This document shows, one piece after another, positions 24,819 through 32,707 of a stretch of 54,032 bases of DNA. The notes under the pieces were generated by a model, which ran no database searches, was not told the DNA's origin, and saw only the letters and a program-made list of their open reading frames with translations. The DNA lies in NCBI GenBank assembly GCA_034420475.1, contig DAOULH010000028.1, positions 1 through 54,032 on the forward strand. The letters are read 5' to 3'. The DNA is from Bin87 sp034420475 (lineage in GTDB: Bacteria > Chloroflexota > Dehalococcoidia > Lucifugimonadales > UBA3495). The number at the start of each line of letters is the position of its first letter. The stretch's first letter is position 1. The position numbers and the translations under genes were made by a program.

Positions 24819-25538
24819 ATGCAAATCATTCCCGCAATCGACCTGCGCGGCGGCAACTGCGTCCGCCTGTACCAGGGCGACTACGAGCAGGAGACCGTCT
24901 TCTCCGCCGACCCGCTGGGCGTCGCTGAACGCTGGCAGGCCGAGGGCGGCGAGCGTCTGCACATCGTTGACCTCGACGGCGCGCACAGCGGCAACCCGGC
25001 CAATCTTGCCGCCATCACGGCCATCACCGGCCGCCTGACCATCCCGGTGCAGGTGGGCGGCGGCATCCGCAGCGTCGAGACGGCGGCGGGCTTGTTTGAT
25101 GCCGGCGCCGCCCGCGTGGTCATCGGCACCGCCGCCGTTGCCAATCCCGACCTCGTGGAAGACCTGTGCCGGCGCTTCGGCAGCGAGCGGGTGGTGGTCG
25201 CGCTGGACGCGCGCAACGGCCTGGTGGCGATTCGCGGCTGGACCGAGATGTCTGAGATCAGCGCCACCGATTTGGCCGGCCGGATGCGCGATCTGGGCGT
25301 GGAGCGTCTGCTTTACACCGACATCTCCCGGGACGGCACCCTGGAGGAACCGAACTACGAGGCCACGGCGGCCTTGGTGCGCGACAGCGGGATGCGCGTG
25401 CTGTCGGCCGGCGGCGTGGGCGCGGCCGTTCACGTAGAGCGGTTGATCGATACCGGCGCGGAGGCGGCAATAATCGGGCGCGCGCTGTACACGGGTGACA
25501 TCACCGTTGCCGCAGCATTGGCGGCGGCGCGAGGGTAA
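24819..25538 (+). CDS. hisA: Phosphoribosylformimino-5-aminoimidazole carboxamide ribotide isomerase
   Basis: 239 residues from ATG 24819; a longer in-frame extension overlapping hisH is out of keeping with the family. IIPAIDLRGGNCVRLYQGDY holds the first catalytic Asp (D8); VVVALDARNG the second. TDISRDGTLEEPNYE and SAGGV bind phosphate. TIM-barrel isomerase of histidine synthesis acting just before HisH/HisF. A gap of 43 bp separates it from hisH. Confidence 0.96.
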   Translation: MQIIPAIDLRGGNCVRLYQGDYEQETVFSADPLGVAERWQAEGGERLHIVDLDGAHSGNPANLAAITAITGRLTIPVQVGGGIRSVETAAGLFDAGAARVVIGTAAVANPDLVEDLCRRFGSERVVVALDARNGLVAIRGWTEMSEISATDLAGRMRDLGVERLLYTDISRDGTLEEPNYEATAALVRDSGMRVLSAGGVGAAVHVERLIDTGAEAAIIGRALYTGDITVAAALAAARG

Positions 25539-25568
25539 CCGGAAACCTGATGGCCGGCCGGCGGCGGG

Positions 25569-26192
25569 CTAGACTACAGCCGCGGCCACCGCGTCGTCGT
25601 CACCCACCGCGACGCCGCCCCGTTGGTCCAGGTATCGCTGGCGCAGGGCCAGCCGCTCGAACGACGTCTCATCCCAGTCGTCCCGGTGGACTTCCATCAG
25701 GATGAAGTCGTGGGACATGCGGCGGACGTTGCGCACCGGGTTGAAACCGGAGCGCTCGAAACACTTCTGCGCCCGGTGGTTCCACTCCAGGGTGTGCAGA
25801 TAAACTCGCTTGAGCCGCAGGTCGTCGAACATGTGGTGCAGCAGCGTCACCACCGCGTCGTAGCCGTACCCGCCGCTCCAGTAGTCCCGATCCCCGATGA
25901 CGATGCCCAGCTCCGCTTCCTTGGAAAGGCTGTCCAGGTCGTAGTACATGCAGTTGCCGATGAACTTGCCCCCGGCAACCTCGATGGCGAAGTGATGCGA
26001 ACCGGGAGTGGGCCAGCGGATCTGGTCCTCGAAGAGCTTGAGGTATCGCTCGTACTTCATGGTCAGCGGGTAGGCGGCATCCAAGCGGGCAATCTCGGGG
26101 TCACTGCGCCAGATGTAGTCCTTCTCGGCGTCTTCCATCCGCTTGCCCCGCAGCAGCACGCGGACGCCCCGCAAAACCAGGTCCTTGCTCAT
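25569..26192 (-). CDS. GNAT acetyltransferase (RimJ/RimL type)
   Basis: 207 residues from ATG 26192, which overlaps the stop of the NUDIX gene as ATGA. RGVRVLLRGKRMEDAEKDYIW at the start, then FIGNCMYYDLDSLSKEAELGIVIGDRDYWSGGYGYDAVVTLLHHMF, the acetyl-CoA-binding core, and NHRAQKCFERSGF near the end. It would acetylate an amine on a protein N-terminus or small molecule. Coupling to NUDIX implies shared expression. Confidence 0.9.
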   Translation of the reverse strand: MSKDLVLRGVRVLLRGKRMEDAEKDYIWRSDPEIARLDAAYPLTMKYERYLKLFEDQIRWPTPGSHHFAIEVAGGKFIGNCMYYDLDSLSKEAELGIVIGDRDYWSGGYGYDAVVTLLHHMFDDLRLKRVYLHTLEWNHRAQKCFERSGFNPVRNVRRMSHDFILMEVHRDDWDETSFERLALRQRYLDQRGGVAVGDDDAVAAAVV

Positions 26193-26770
26193 TGCTCCGC
26201 CCCTCGCCGGTAGGAATCGATCAGCGAACGGGCCGCTTCCAACACCTCGCGCTCGTTGTCGTATTCGAGCAGTTCCACCGCCTCTTCGTAGCTCCACCAT
26301 TCCACCACGTCGAATTCGGCGTCGTGGTCCGAGGTGCTGCCGCCCATGGGCTCCATGAGGTAGAAGTAGACGGTCTTGTCGTAGCGGATGCCGTCGTCGT
26401 GGCCCACGAAGAAATACCGAATGCTCGTTATGGGCGCCAGGACGTTGACGTGTACGCCGGTTTCCTCCTGCACTTCGCGGCGGGCCGTCTGCTCCACGGT
26501 TTCGCCTCGCTCGGGCGTTCCCTTGGGCAGGCGCCAGGTCAGCGGCGCATCCTCGCCTTGGAAGCCGGGACGCGCGCGGGCGCACAGCAGCGTCTCGACC
26601 AGGTCGCCGGTCTCGCGGAACACGAGCCCGCCGGCCGATACCACCTTCACGTTTGAGCGAGATCCGGTCGCGCACGGATCGGACACCGCCGGCACAGCGT
26701 CGCCATCGAATGCAAAGCCCGCGCTGGCAACGCGCGGCTCGTCATCTGGAAGCAGCGTGGAGTTGGTCAT
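26189..26770 (-). CDS. NUDIX hydrolase
   Basis: 193 residues. The NUDIX box reads GTPERGETVEQTARREVQEE followed by TG and V, with all conserved Glu and Arg residues. A 40-residue N-terminal extension precedes the fold. It hydrolyses a nucleoside diphosphate linked to some moiety, with house-cleaning or signalling roles. A good promoter lies just upstream. First gene of a two-gene operon with the GNAT enzyme. Confidence 0.92.
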   Translation of the reverse strand: MTNSTLLPDDEPRVASAGFAFDGDAVPAVSDPCATGSRSNVKVVSAGGLVFRETGDLVETLLCARARPGFQGEDAPLTWRLPKGTPERGETVEQTARREVQEETGVHVNVLAPITSIRYFFVGHDDGIRYDKTVYFYLMEPMGGSTSDHDAEFDVVEWWSYEEAVELLEYDNEREVLEAARSLIDSYRRGAEQ

Positions 26771-26802
26771 GATCTCGGATTCTGAAAAAGCATATCCAAG
26801 CC

Positions 26803-26831
26803 ATTGTAGCCGCAGGGCCGGGAGGGGTCAA
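26803..26831 (-). promoter_or_regulatory. Putative promoter of the NUDIX-GNAT operon
   Basis: Minus strand: TTGACC (26831-26826), 17-bp spacer, TACAAT (26808-26803). Start codon is 33 bp further on. Confidence 0.65.
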
Positions 26832-26880
26832 ACGGCCCCCACACGTGGGCGGCAGGGCAGGGTTTTTCGGTTGTCCCTGA

Positions 26881-26915
26881 TGTCATTGCCAGCGAAGCGC
26901 GGCAATCTCGTCGCA
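26881..26915. repeat. Single arm of palindromic repeat family B
   Basis: TGTCATTGCCAGCGAAGCGC followed by GGCAATCTCGTCGCAA matches one arm of the family B repeats at 50496-50584 and 51112-51219. No partner arm is seen, so it is a solo or decayed copy in the gap between the NUDIX and MoaD-like genes. Confidence 0.7.
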
Positions 26916-26950
26916 AAGTGAACGCCGCCGGATGCGGTTGCTCGCCCTCC

Positions 26951-27214
26951 CTATCCGCCGCCGATGGCCGGAACGAAGTGCACCTCGGCGTTCTCGCCGA
27001 CCCGCTCCATCAGGCCCATGCGCGCAACTTCGCCGTCCACCGCCACCGCCAGGTTGGATCGGATCTCGCCGTCCTCCATCAGCCGGTTGGCGATGCCGGG
27101 GAACTGCTCGTCCAGTTGCTCGATCACCTGCCGCACGTTGCGGGCGGCAACCTCAACTTCCTTGACCCCGCCCGTTGTGGCCTGCAGCATGGTCGGCACA
27201 AACACTCTGGCCAT
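26951..27214 (-). CDS. MoaD/ThiS-family sulfur-carrier-like protein
   Basis: 87 residues from ATG 27214, with GGTGAGG just upstream (GTG at 27223 is possible). A beta-grasp fold: ARVFVPTMLQ, VEVAARNVRQVIEQLDEQFPGI, and the C-terminal tail HFVPAIGGG ending in the diglycine needed for thiocarboxylation. No moa or thi genes are adjacent, so it may serve molybdopterin synthesis or another sulfur-transfer path. Confidence 0.88.
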   Translation of the reverse strand: MARVFVPTMLQATTGGVKEVEVAARNVRQVIEQLDEQFPGIANRLMEDGEIRSNLAVAVDGEVARMGLMERVGENAEVHFVPAIGGG

Positions 27215-27273
27215 GACCCTCACCCCCTTGCGTCGCTATTGCATTCCATCATACGTCGCCGACCGTGTACGGC

Positions 27274-27735
27274 TCAACACGCGGCGATGTCGGCGTCCGG
27301 CGCGATGATCCCATTGGCGCGCTGGAGCTCACGGATGTAGCAGATGATGTTGGGTATGTCCTCGTCCGACACCGCGGGAACGGGCGGCATATTCCCGAAC
27401 TGCCAGTGGTGCGCCGGAACGCCGTTGCGCACCGCGCTCTGGATGGTGAAGTCCTGGTGGTGCCCCGGTTCGTATATCTTGTGCACCAGGGGCGGGCCGA
27501 GGCCCGTGCCCGAGGCACTGGGCCCGTGGCACAGCGCACAGTTGGCGTTGAACACCTGCTCGCCGGCCCGTGCGTTCGCGGACAGGTCGGGTACAACCAC
27601 CGCCGCCATGTCAGAGACGGGCTGGGTGGCGCTGTAACCTGGCGCCGGCGGTTCTTCGGCCGAACAACCCACCAGGGCCAGCGCCAGCAGCGCCGCTGCC
27701 AACACGCCAAAAACCATCCGTTGTGCCGCGTTCAT
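27274..27735 (-). CDS. Lipid-anchored monohaem cytochrome c
   Basis: 153 residues. Lipoprotein signal peptide with lipobox LVGC (Cys24), haem motif CALCH at 66-70, and a likely Met axial ligand in FGNMPPVPAVSDEDI. The class I cytochrome fold ends with PNIICYIRELQRANG. It would carry electrons on the outer face of the membrane. No oxidase genes nearby; the next upstream gene on this strand is a flavin oxidoreductase. Confidence 0.92.
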   Translation of the reverse strand: MNAAQRMVFGVLAAALLALALVGCSAEEPPAPGYSATQPVSDMAAVVVPDLSANARAGEQVFNANCALCHGPSASGTGLGPPLVHKIYEPGHHQDFTIQSAVRNGVPAHHWQFGNMPPVPAVSDEDIPNIICYIRELQRANGIIAPDADIAAC

Positions 27736-27774
27736 CGGCGAGTCCTGATGAGTTCCGCGATCTTCATGATTCGA

Positions 27775-28713
27775 CTAGGCGCCCAGCGGCCCATGGAAGC
27801 GGGGCAGGATCTCTTCGCCGGCCTGCTCGAGCTGCTCCATGGACTCCGTGCCGGCGCACAGGGGCCGGATCACGAACTTGAACCCGCCGGCGTCGATGTA
27901 CTCCTGGATGAAGTCGCCGATCTGTTCGGAGGTGCCGACGGCGGAGTACTCGGTGAAATGCGCGTCCGGGCGTTGGCGGGTGACGAACTGCTCCGACCTC
28001 GCTTCGCCTTCTTTCCGGTCGTCGCAGATGTAGTACCCGACCAGCACGCCCACGTGGTCTTCCTCGATCTCTCGGTCATACTGCTGGGCCGTCTCGAAGA
28101 CGATCTCCCGACCCGACCGCACTTCCTCGGGGGTGGCGCTGGAAACCAGCCAGCCGTCGCCCACTCGTCCCACTCGGCGCGCCGCGGCCGGGCTGCGCCC
28201 GCCGATCCATACCGGAGGCGAGGGCTTGAGGAAGGTGCGCGGTGTCACGGAAACGTTGTGGGTGGTGAAGAACTCGCCCTCGTGGGTGACGCCTTCCTCC
28301 TCCCACAGCCGGCGCATCAGCTCGATGGCCTCGTCGGTGCGTCGCGCCCGGTCCGCCTTGGGCACGCCGCAGGCCTCGTACTCGTCCGGGTCCTCCTGTC
28401 CCAGGCCCACGGCGGGGAAGAAGCGGCCCTGGGAGAGCCAGTCCAGCGTCGCCACCTGCTTCGCCAGCACCACCGGATTGCGCAGTGGCAGCGCCAGCAC
28501 GCTGGTGCCGAACTTCAGGCGGTCCGAATACCCGGCCACCAGCGACAGGGCCACCATGGGCTCCAGGCTGAACCGGTCGCTGCAGATGCGGTCGCTGAGC
28601 CAGATCGAGTCGTACTCGTACCGGTCGCCCAGTTCCACCAGGGTGCGGAGGAAATTGGGGTCGTCGCCTCCCTGTCCGAATGCTCCGGGCACGTAGCCGA
28701 TGGCAACGCTCAT
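27775..28713 (-). CDS. Luciferase-like (LLM class) oxidoreductase, probably F420-dependent type
   Basis: 312 residues. IGYVPGAFGQGGDDPNFLRTLVELGDRYEYDSIWLSDR near the start, then KFGTSVLALPLRNPVVLAKQVATLDWLSQGRFFPAVGLG, and SPPVWIGGRSPAAARRVGRVGDGWL in the middle are marks of the F420/FMN luciferase-like family. Its ATG overlaps the HepT stop (ATGA), and its GGAGG ribosome site is embedded in the end of hepT. Substrate unknown. Confidence 0.9.
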   Translation of the reverse strand: MSVAIGYVPGAFGQGGDDPNFLRTLVELGDRYEYDSIWLSDRICSDRFSLEPMVALSLVAGYSDRLKFGTSVLALPLRNPVVLAKQVATLDWLSQGRFFPAVGLGQEDPDEYEACGVPKADRARRTDEAIELMRRLWEEEGVTHEGEFFTTHNVSVTPRTFLKPSPPVWIGGRSPAAARRVGRVGDGWLVSSATPEEVRSGREIVFETAQQYDREIEEDHVGVLVGYYICDDRKEGEARSEQFVTRQRPDAHFTEYSAVGTSEQIGDFIQEYIDAGGFKFVIRPLCAGTESMEQLEQAGEEILPRFHGPLGA

Positions 28714-29090
28714 GATGGTTGGCCTCCTTGGGAATTGTCGGTAAAAGCTTCCAGTGACACGACCAGTACGGGCAAATCATTGACCACCGTGTCGTGTACA
28801 GTGTCCAGCCTAACCCTGAAGTACTGGTGAATAAGAATGTTTCGCATCCCGATGAGTTGGTCCCAGGGATTCATCGGCAGCGAGTCGAGAGTCGCATCCG
28901 GAAGGTGGTTCGCAGCCTCGCCTACAATGGCTACCAGATAGCAGAGGGCCAATTGTTTTACCCGATCTCGCTCCAGATCCGTTAGGCTGGCGCCCCCGAG
29001 GGTGGCCATAGCTTCTCTGGCATGACTGATTATATGGTCTATCCGCTCAGATTCAGTGGGGGGAGGCTGATTGGAACGCCGCAGGGTCAC
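28710..29090 (-). CDS. HepT-like HEPN toxin (DUF86)
   Basis: 126 residues from GTG 29090. The all-helical HEPN fold carries the catalytic RNase motif RNILIHQY (R83, H88, Y90: R-x4-H-x-Y) with IVGEAANHLP upstream. In characterised systems a MntA partner AMPylates the tyrosine to silence HepT. It overlaps the preceding MntA-like gene by 38 bp and is followed, with ATGA overlap, by a flavin oxidoreductase. The toxin motif appears intact. Confidence 0.88.
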   Translation of the reverse strand: MTLRRSNQPPPTESERIDHIISHAREAMATLGGASLTDLERDRVKQLALCYLVAIVGEAANHLPDATLDSLPMNPWDQLIGMRNILIHQYFRVRLDTVHDTVVNDLPVLVVSLEAFTDNSQGGQPS

Positions 29091-29655
29091 GGTAAATTAC
29101 CTCAAGGTCGGGGGGGAGTTCTTTGCCGTAGTCCATGGCCGTCTCACAACCGAGTATTTCGTCCAGCTCCTTCCAGCCATCTAACATTCCCCACGAGAAT
29201 TTGGCGCCGGGAGCTAGTCCGGCCAGAAACTCAACGTCCGCGTAGTCGATTACGGACGCGCGGCTTGGGTAAGGGAACTTGGCCAGCCACAGTATTTTCT
29301 TGCGTTTGCAGAACTCGGCAATCTTCTCCCGCGGCATGGGGATGTCCATGTAGTCGGCCCGGTCATAGACGATGCCCGCCTCGCGTGGCCCATAGCCCAG
29401 GTACATCTCCCGCAGGTACAGGTGCAGGTCGATGCTGCGTCCCAGGACGCGGCTGATTTCATCCTCCATGGCCGCCAGCTTGGACAGCGACGGCACGTCG
29501 GCGGGGTTGAACTCAATCAGCAGGGCCGCCTCGCTGTCAGCGTCAGGGCCGGAGCGCAAGGGTTTGCCAAGCCAGGTAAGGCGGCGCACCTTACGCTGTT
29601 GGCACAGGGCGGCGATCTGCTCGTTTTGCGCGGCGGTGGTTTCGCGGTCGCTCAT
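29053..29655 (-). CDS. Degenerate MntA-like protein with two nucleotidyltransferase-like halves
   Basis: 200 residues from ATG 29655. Residues 12-80 follow the MNT pattern (IAALCQQRKVRRLTWLG..., ALLIEF, EISRVLGRSIDL), but GS is GK (30-31) and the catalytic DSDxD is DSEAA (40-44). Residues 110-180 repeat the layout (IAEFCKRKKILWLAKF, YADVEFLAGLAPGAKF, ELDEILG) again without GS, leaving only D140 and E142. Adenylyl transfer is therefore unlikely. It sits where MntA normally precedes HepT, so it may neutralise the toxin by binding. Confidence 0.7.
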   Translation of the reverse strand: MSDRETTAAQNEQIAALCQQRKVRRLTWLGKPLRSGPDADSEAALLIEFNPADVPSLSKLAAMEDEISRVLGRSIDLHLYLREMYLGYGPREAGIVYDRADYMDIPMPREKIAEFCKRKKILWLAKFPYPSRASVIDYADVEFLAGLAPGAKFSWGMLDGWKELDEILGCETAMDYGKELPPDLEVIYRDPAAFQSASPH

Positions 29656-29688
29656 TGTAGGTATCTCGTTGCAAGGCTGCGCTGACCC

Positions 29689-29697
29689 ATTGTAGCA
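29689..29697 (-). promoter_or_regulatory. Putative extended -10 promoter of the MntA-like/HepT operon
   Basis: TGCTACAAT on the minus strand, 34 bp upstream of the start codon. No fitting -35; extended -10 class assumed. Confidence 0.4.
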
Positions 29698-29710
29698 AAC
29701 CAAGCCGGGA

Positions 29711-30652
29711 CTACCCCCGGATGGGCTCCAGCCCCGCCTCGACCCGGGCGTCGTTGATGTGGTCCAGCACTCGCATCCGCAACGGCGGCAGCTCGTAGCC
29801 CACGTCGGCCATCATGCGGCTGTTGTCCACCAGGTACACGTGAGGCACGGGACGGCTCCCGGTGGTGATGCTGGCGTCGGGAATGTACGAGCGCACCATG
29901 TCGGCCACGTCCGCGATGGTCGCCAGCTCGCCGCCGCTGATGTAGATGTGGTGGTTCAACGTGTCCGCCAGGGCCACCCGAACGAAGATCTCGGCGGCGT
30001 CCTCGGAGTGGATCATCGGCGACGCTTCCTGCGGGTCAAAGTCCATGCTCACCGGCTGCCCGATGGCCGGCAGGGACATCATCAGCCCGCCAATCATGCC
30101 CGTCATGCCCGTGACCCGTCCGTGTCCGAAGACGGTGCAGATGCGTACCCCGCGAATGTCCAGCCCATGCAGCGTCCGGTAGCGGGCGGCGGCAAAGTCG
30201 TTCACCGCCTTGGTCATGCCGTACACGTTGATGGGCGCCGGCAGGTCGTCCTCGATCAGCGGCCGGTCGCCGAAGGTGTCCTGGACGCCGTACACCGCGA
30301 TGCTGCTGGCGTACACCACGCGGCGGATGTTGCCCCAGCGGGCCGCCTCGAAGATGTTGTTGGTGCCGTCGATGTTCACCGCCATTCCGGTGGCGGGCCG
30401 GTCCTCGGTGTCCGGCGGCAGCAGGGCCGCCATGTGGATGATCCGGTCCACGTTGTGGCGGCTGATGGCCTCCAGCAGGTGGTCCAAACGGGTCACGTCG
30501 CCCCGGTAGATGGAGATGCGGTCCAGCAGCGGCTGCAGGTTCGCCCGCGGCGGCGCCAGGTCAAAGCAGACCACCTCCTCGCCCCGTTCTACCAGCTTGC
30601 GAATGATGCGGTTCCCGATAAACCCGGTCCCGCCGGTAACCATCACTGACAT
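29711..30652 (-). CDS. NAD-dependent epimerase/dehydratase (extended SDR)
   Basis: 313 residues. TGGTGFIGNRII binds NAD(P) at the N-terminus, MAALLPP and YASSIAVYG are mid-fold motifs, and YGMTKAVNDF carries catalytic Tyr/Lys. Typical of UDP-sugar epimerase-like enzymes; an exact substrate cannot be read. Followed (downstream on this strand) by the MntA-like/HepT operon, which has its own putative promoter. Confidence 0.9.
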   Translation of the reverse strand: MSVMVTGGTGFIGNRIIRKLVERGEEVVCFDLAPPRANLQPLLDRISIYRGDVTRLDHLLEAISRHNVDRIIHMAALLPPDTEDRPATGMAVNIDGTNNIFEAARWGNIRRVVYASSIAVYGVQDTFGDRPLIEDDLPAPINVYGMTKAVNDFAAARYRTLHGLDIRGVRICTVFGHGRVTGMTGMIGGLMMSLPAIGQPVSMDFDPQEASPMIHSEDAAEIFVRVALADTLNHHIYISGGELATIADVADMVRSYIPDASITTGSRPVPHVYLVDNSRMMADVGYELPPLRMRVLDHINDARVEAGLEPIRG

Positions 30653-30705
30653 TAATTGACCTCCAATTGTCGATTGCTAAAAGGCCTGGGGATGTTGCTC
30701 CCAGG

Positions 30706-30912
30706 TTATTCTTGCTTGGATCGTTTGCTGGGCGTGCTCTCATTCTTGGGAGGCTGCCACTGCTTGGGAATTGCGCTGCTGGTTCGGACTAATGGCGGTC
30801 CGCTTTCATGGCCAAACTGCCACGTTTTAATTTCGGTGGTTTCGACTTTGAGCTCGCCTGTATCCGCATTATTGTCCGGCTGGGGGTTCTGTTGATCATG
30901 TTGGTTAGCCAC
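30706..30912 (-). CDS. Small disordered WQPP-motif protein 1
   Basis: 68 residues from GTG 30912, with GGAGGT upstream. Very hydrophilic (QHDQQNPQPDNNADTG) and ending IPKQWQPPKNESTPSKRSKQ. The last part matches the neighbouring small protein (KPKMWQPPTKGTTPADRKKQ), so the two are paralogues or share a binding motif. Starts 8 bp inside the preceding gene. Function unknown. Confidence 0.55.
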   Translation of the reverse strand: MANQHDQQNPQPDNNADTGELKVETTEIKTWQFGHESGPPLVRTSSAIPKQWQPPKNESTPSKRSKQE

Positions 30913-31096
30913 CTTGGACCTCCTGATCGACGTCTTGTTTCTTCCGGTCAGCGGGTGTGGTTCCTTTGGTTGGCGGTTGCCACATCTTGGGCTTGCCGCC
31001 CGCCGGGCGTGGCATCGGTTGGCCGCCGCCACGCCGCTTTTCCATCGGAACCGTCCTCTCGTGCGGATCGAATTCTTTGTCGTTCATGGGCTTCAC
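30905..31096 (-). CDS. Small disordered WQPP-motif protein 2
   Basis: 63 residues from GTG 31096, which overlaps the stop of the upstream membrane protein gene as GTGA; ATG 31087 is an alternative. Basic and Gly/Pro-rich (EKRRGGGQPMPRPAGGKP), then KMWQPPTKGTTPADRKKQ. Coupled starts on both sides argue that both twin proteins are translated. Function unknown; could bind nucleic acid or a shared partner through WQPP. Confidence 0.55.
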   Translation of the reverse strand: MKPMNDKEFDPHERTVPMEKRRGGGQPMPRPAGGKPKMWQPPTKGTTPADRKKQDVDQEVQGG

Positions 31097-31791
31097 GTCT
31101 CCTCATTCATGTGAATGGCCCTTCTGTACCAACCCTCAGCGTATTTAGGTTCTGACGCGTTGGCAACCCACGCTGAGACCACGACGGACGCAATTTCAGC
31201 CGGGATGATGAAATCGAATGTCATTTGGTGGGTCTCGTTGGGCTCAATCACGACTTCTTGCGCCATCTGCTCTTCCCGCAGTATGTGCCACGGAAATTCC
31301 ACAAAGCGGGCATTTGCCGGCGCACCATTAAAATCCTGTTGCATTTCCGCGATGCTCTCGTCGTCATAAGGTGACAAAGCTTTTAGGGTCCAATACACCC
31401 TATAAACCCTGCATAATCCCGTGCCGGTATTCTTTGCGTTCAAGGCAACTATCACGGCGTCGTAACTCTGGCTCGCCGGAACCCTTCTCACTTGCAAATC
31501 CATAGTCAACCCAGGGATGTGCTCACGACCCCTACGGTAGTTACGATCTGCGACGTAAAGCGTAACCAGGAACGCCGCTGCCGTACCCGACGTGCCGACC
31601 ACCATTCCCAGCCTCCCAACATCGACCGAAGCAATTCCTGGAGGCGGAGCAGCCGCTACCCAGTTGTAGATATTTTGCGTGATAGCGATAGCCAGGGTGA
31701 ACGACAATGAAATTACAAAGGCGATGATGGCGGCTTTCGGAATCCAACTGCCAGCTATAGCGTCCAAAACATTCCGAATTTCATTCCCCAT
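31093..31791 (-). CDS. Membrane protein with two N-terminal helices, hypothetical
   Basis: 232 residues. Two hydrophobic segments (AAIIAFVISLSFTLAIAI and GMVVGTSGTAAAFLVTLYV) lie in the first 85 residues, followed by a soluble beta-rich domain (DLQVRRVPASQSYDAVIVALNAKNTG, ETHQMTFDFIIPAEIASVVVSAW). It heads a three-gene overlapping set with the WQPP proteins. Family not recognised; the composition is less GC-rich than neighbours. Confidence 0.65.
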   Translation of the reverse strand: MGNEIRNVLDAIAGSWIPKAAIIAFVISLSFTLAIAITQNIYNWVAAAPPPGIASVDVGRLGMVVGTSGTAAAFLVTLYVADRNYRRGREHIPGLTMDLQVRRVPASQSYDAVIVALNAKNTGTGLCRVYRVYWTLKALSPYDDESIAEMQQDFNGAPANARFVEFPWHILREEQMAQEVVIEPNETHQMTFDFIIPAEIASVVVSAWVANASEPKYAEGWYRRAIHMNEET

Positions 31792-31881
31792 GCCCAGATC
31801 CTTCCGGTTTCTTGCGAGCCGGTCTGCGTAGGCATATTGCCAGCGAAGGCGGCTGCAGATCTCGGCACACTGCGAAAACCT

Positions 31882-32511
31882 CTAGCCTTTATTGTAACCC
31901 GGTCCTCTAAGCGGGCTGTCAAAATGCTCGCCCATCTTCAGCGTGCCCAGGACGTCGTTCCAGACGGATTTGGCGCGCTCAGTGTCTTCAGGCCAGTAAC
32001 TCATGGTGAGCAAGGCGTGGATGGACTTTTGGGGGTCGCGGGTGATGGCCTGGAGGGAGTGGGCCGGACGCTTTTCGCCCGGGTCGAAGAACTCCGATTC
32101 GATCCAGGCCATCTCCAGGTTGCCCAGTTTGACGGTGATCGGCGAACCCCGTTTGGTGTCGTCCAGGCCCCGGCGGCGACGGCGGCTGGCCCGGCCGCGG
32201 CGGGCGGGGGCATCGTCCGAGGTTACGTCCTTGATCAACTGGTGCAGGGGCAAAGTGCTCCAGTCAATGTTCATGCCGTAACCGGCGTAGAATATGGTGA
32301 CTTCCAACCCCATGGTGTCGTCGGGCGGCTTGCCGTCGCGGAACTTGATCGACTTGCGGGATGGCTCCACCAGCCAATCCTGCGGGATTTCGAAGCGCAA
32401 CGCGCCCCGGTCGGCGATGAACACCTTGTTCCCCGGCTTGGCCGTCCACCCGTGGTTCTCCGGGAGATTGAAAACCTCTTTGTGCCAGTTCTCGTTTTCT
32501 TCCATGGTCAT
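31882..32511 (-). CDS. Hypothetical soluble protein
   Basis: 209 residues. Opens with charged MTMEENENWHKEVFNLPENHGW; the body is beta-rich (RFEIPQDWLVEPSRKSIKFRDG). An Arg-rich insert (RRGRASRRRRRGLDD) in the middle is unusual and may be a disordered loop. C-terminal SVWNDVLGTLKMGEHFDSP resembles the end of small secreted or PsbP-like folds, but there is no signal peptide. Function unknown. Confidence 0.6.
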   Translation of the reverse strand: MTMEENENWHKEVFNLPENHGWTAKPGNKVFIADRGALRFEIPQDWLVEPSRKSIKFRDGKPPDDTMGLEVTIFYAGYGMNIDWSTLPLHQLIKDVTSDDAPARRGRASRRRRRGLDDTKRGSPITVKLGNLEMAWIESEFFDPGEKRPAHSLQAITRDPQKSIHALLTMSYWPEDTERAKSVWNDVLGTLKMGEHFDSPLRGPGYNKG

Positions 32512-32707
32512 AACTGCTCACCTGACATCTGCAAAGGCGGGGTCTGATGCCGCCATTATAGACGATGCCGCCAGCGCGTTTGCCGCAGCGGTCCGAATTG
32601 TCGGCGGGTTGGAGCGCCGCCAGCGGCATCCGCGTGTTGCGGTCTGGCAGTCGGCAGATTATGATTCGTCCCGTTCGCTGGGCAACGGCATGCGCTTGCG
32701 AAGGTAA

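Noticed and set aside
27265..28830. 521-codon plus-strand frame
   Set aside because: It is antisense to the cytochrome c and flavin oxidoreductase genes, both of which have strong motifs, and its translation has no domain pattern.
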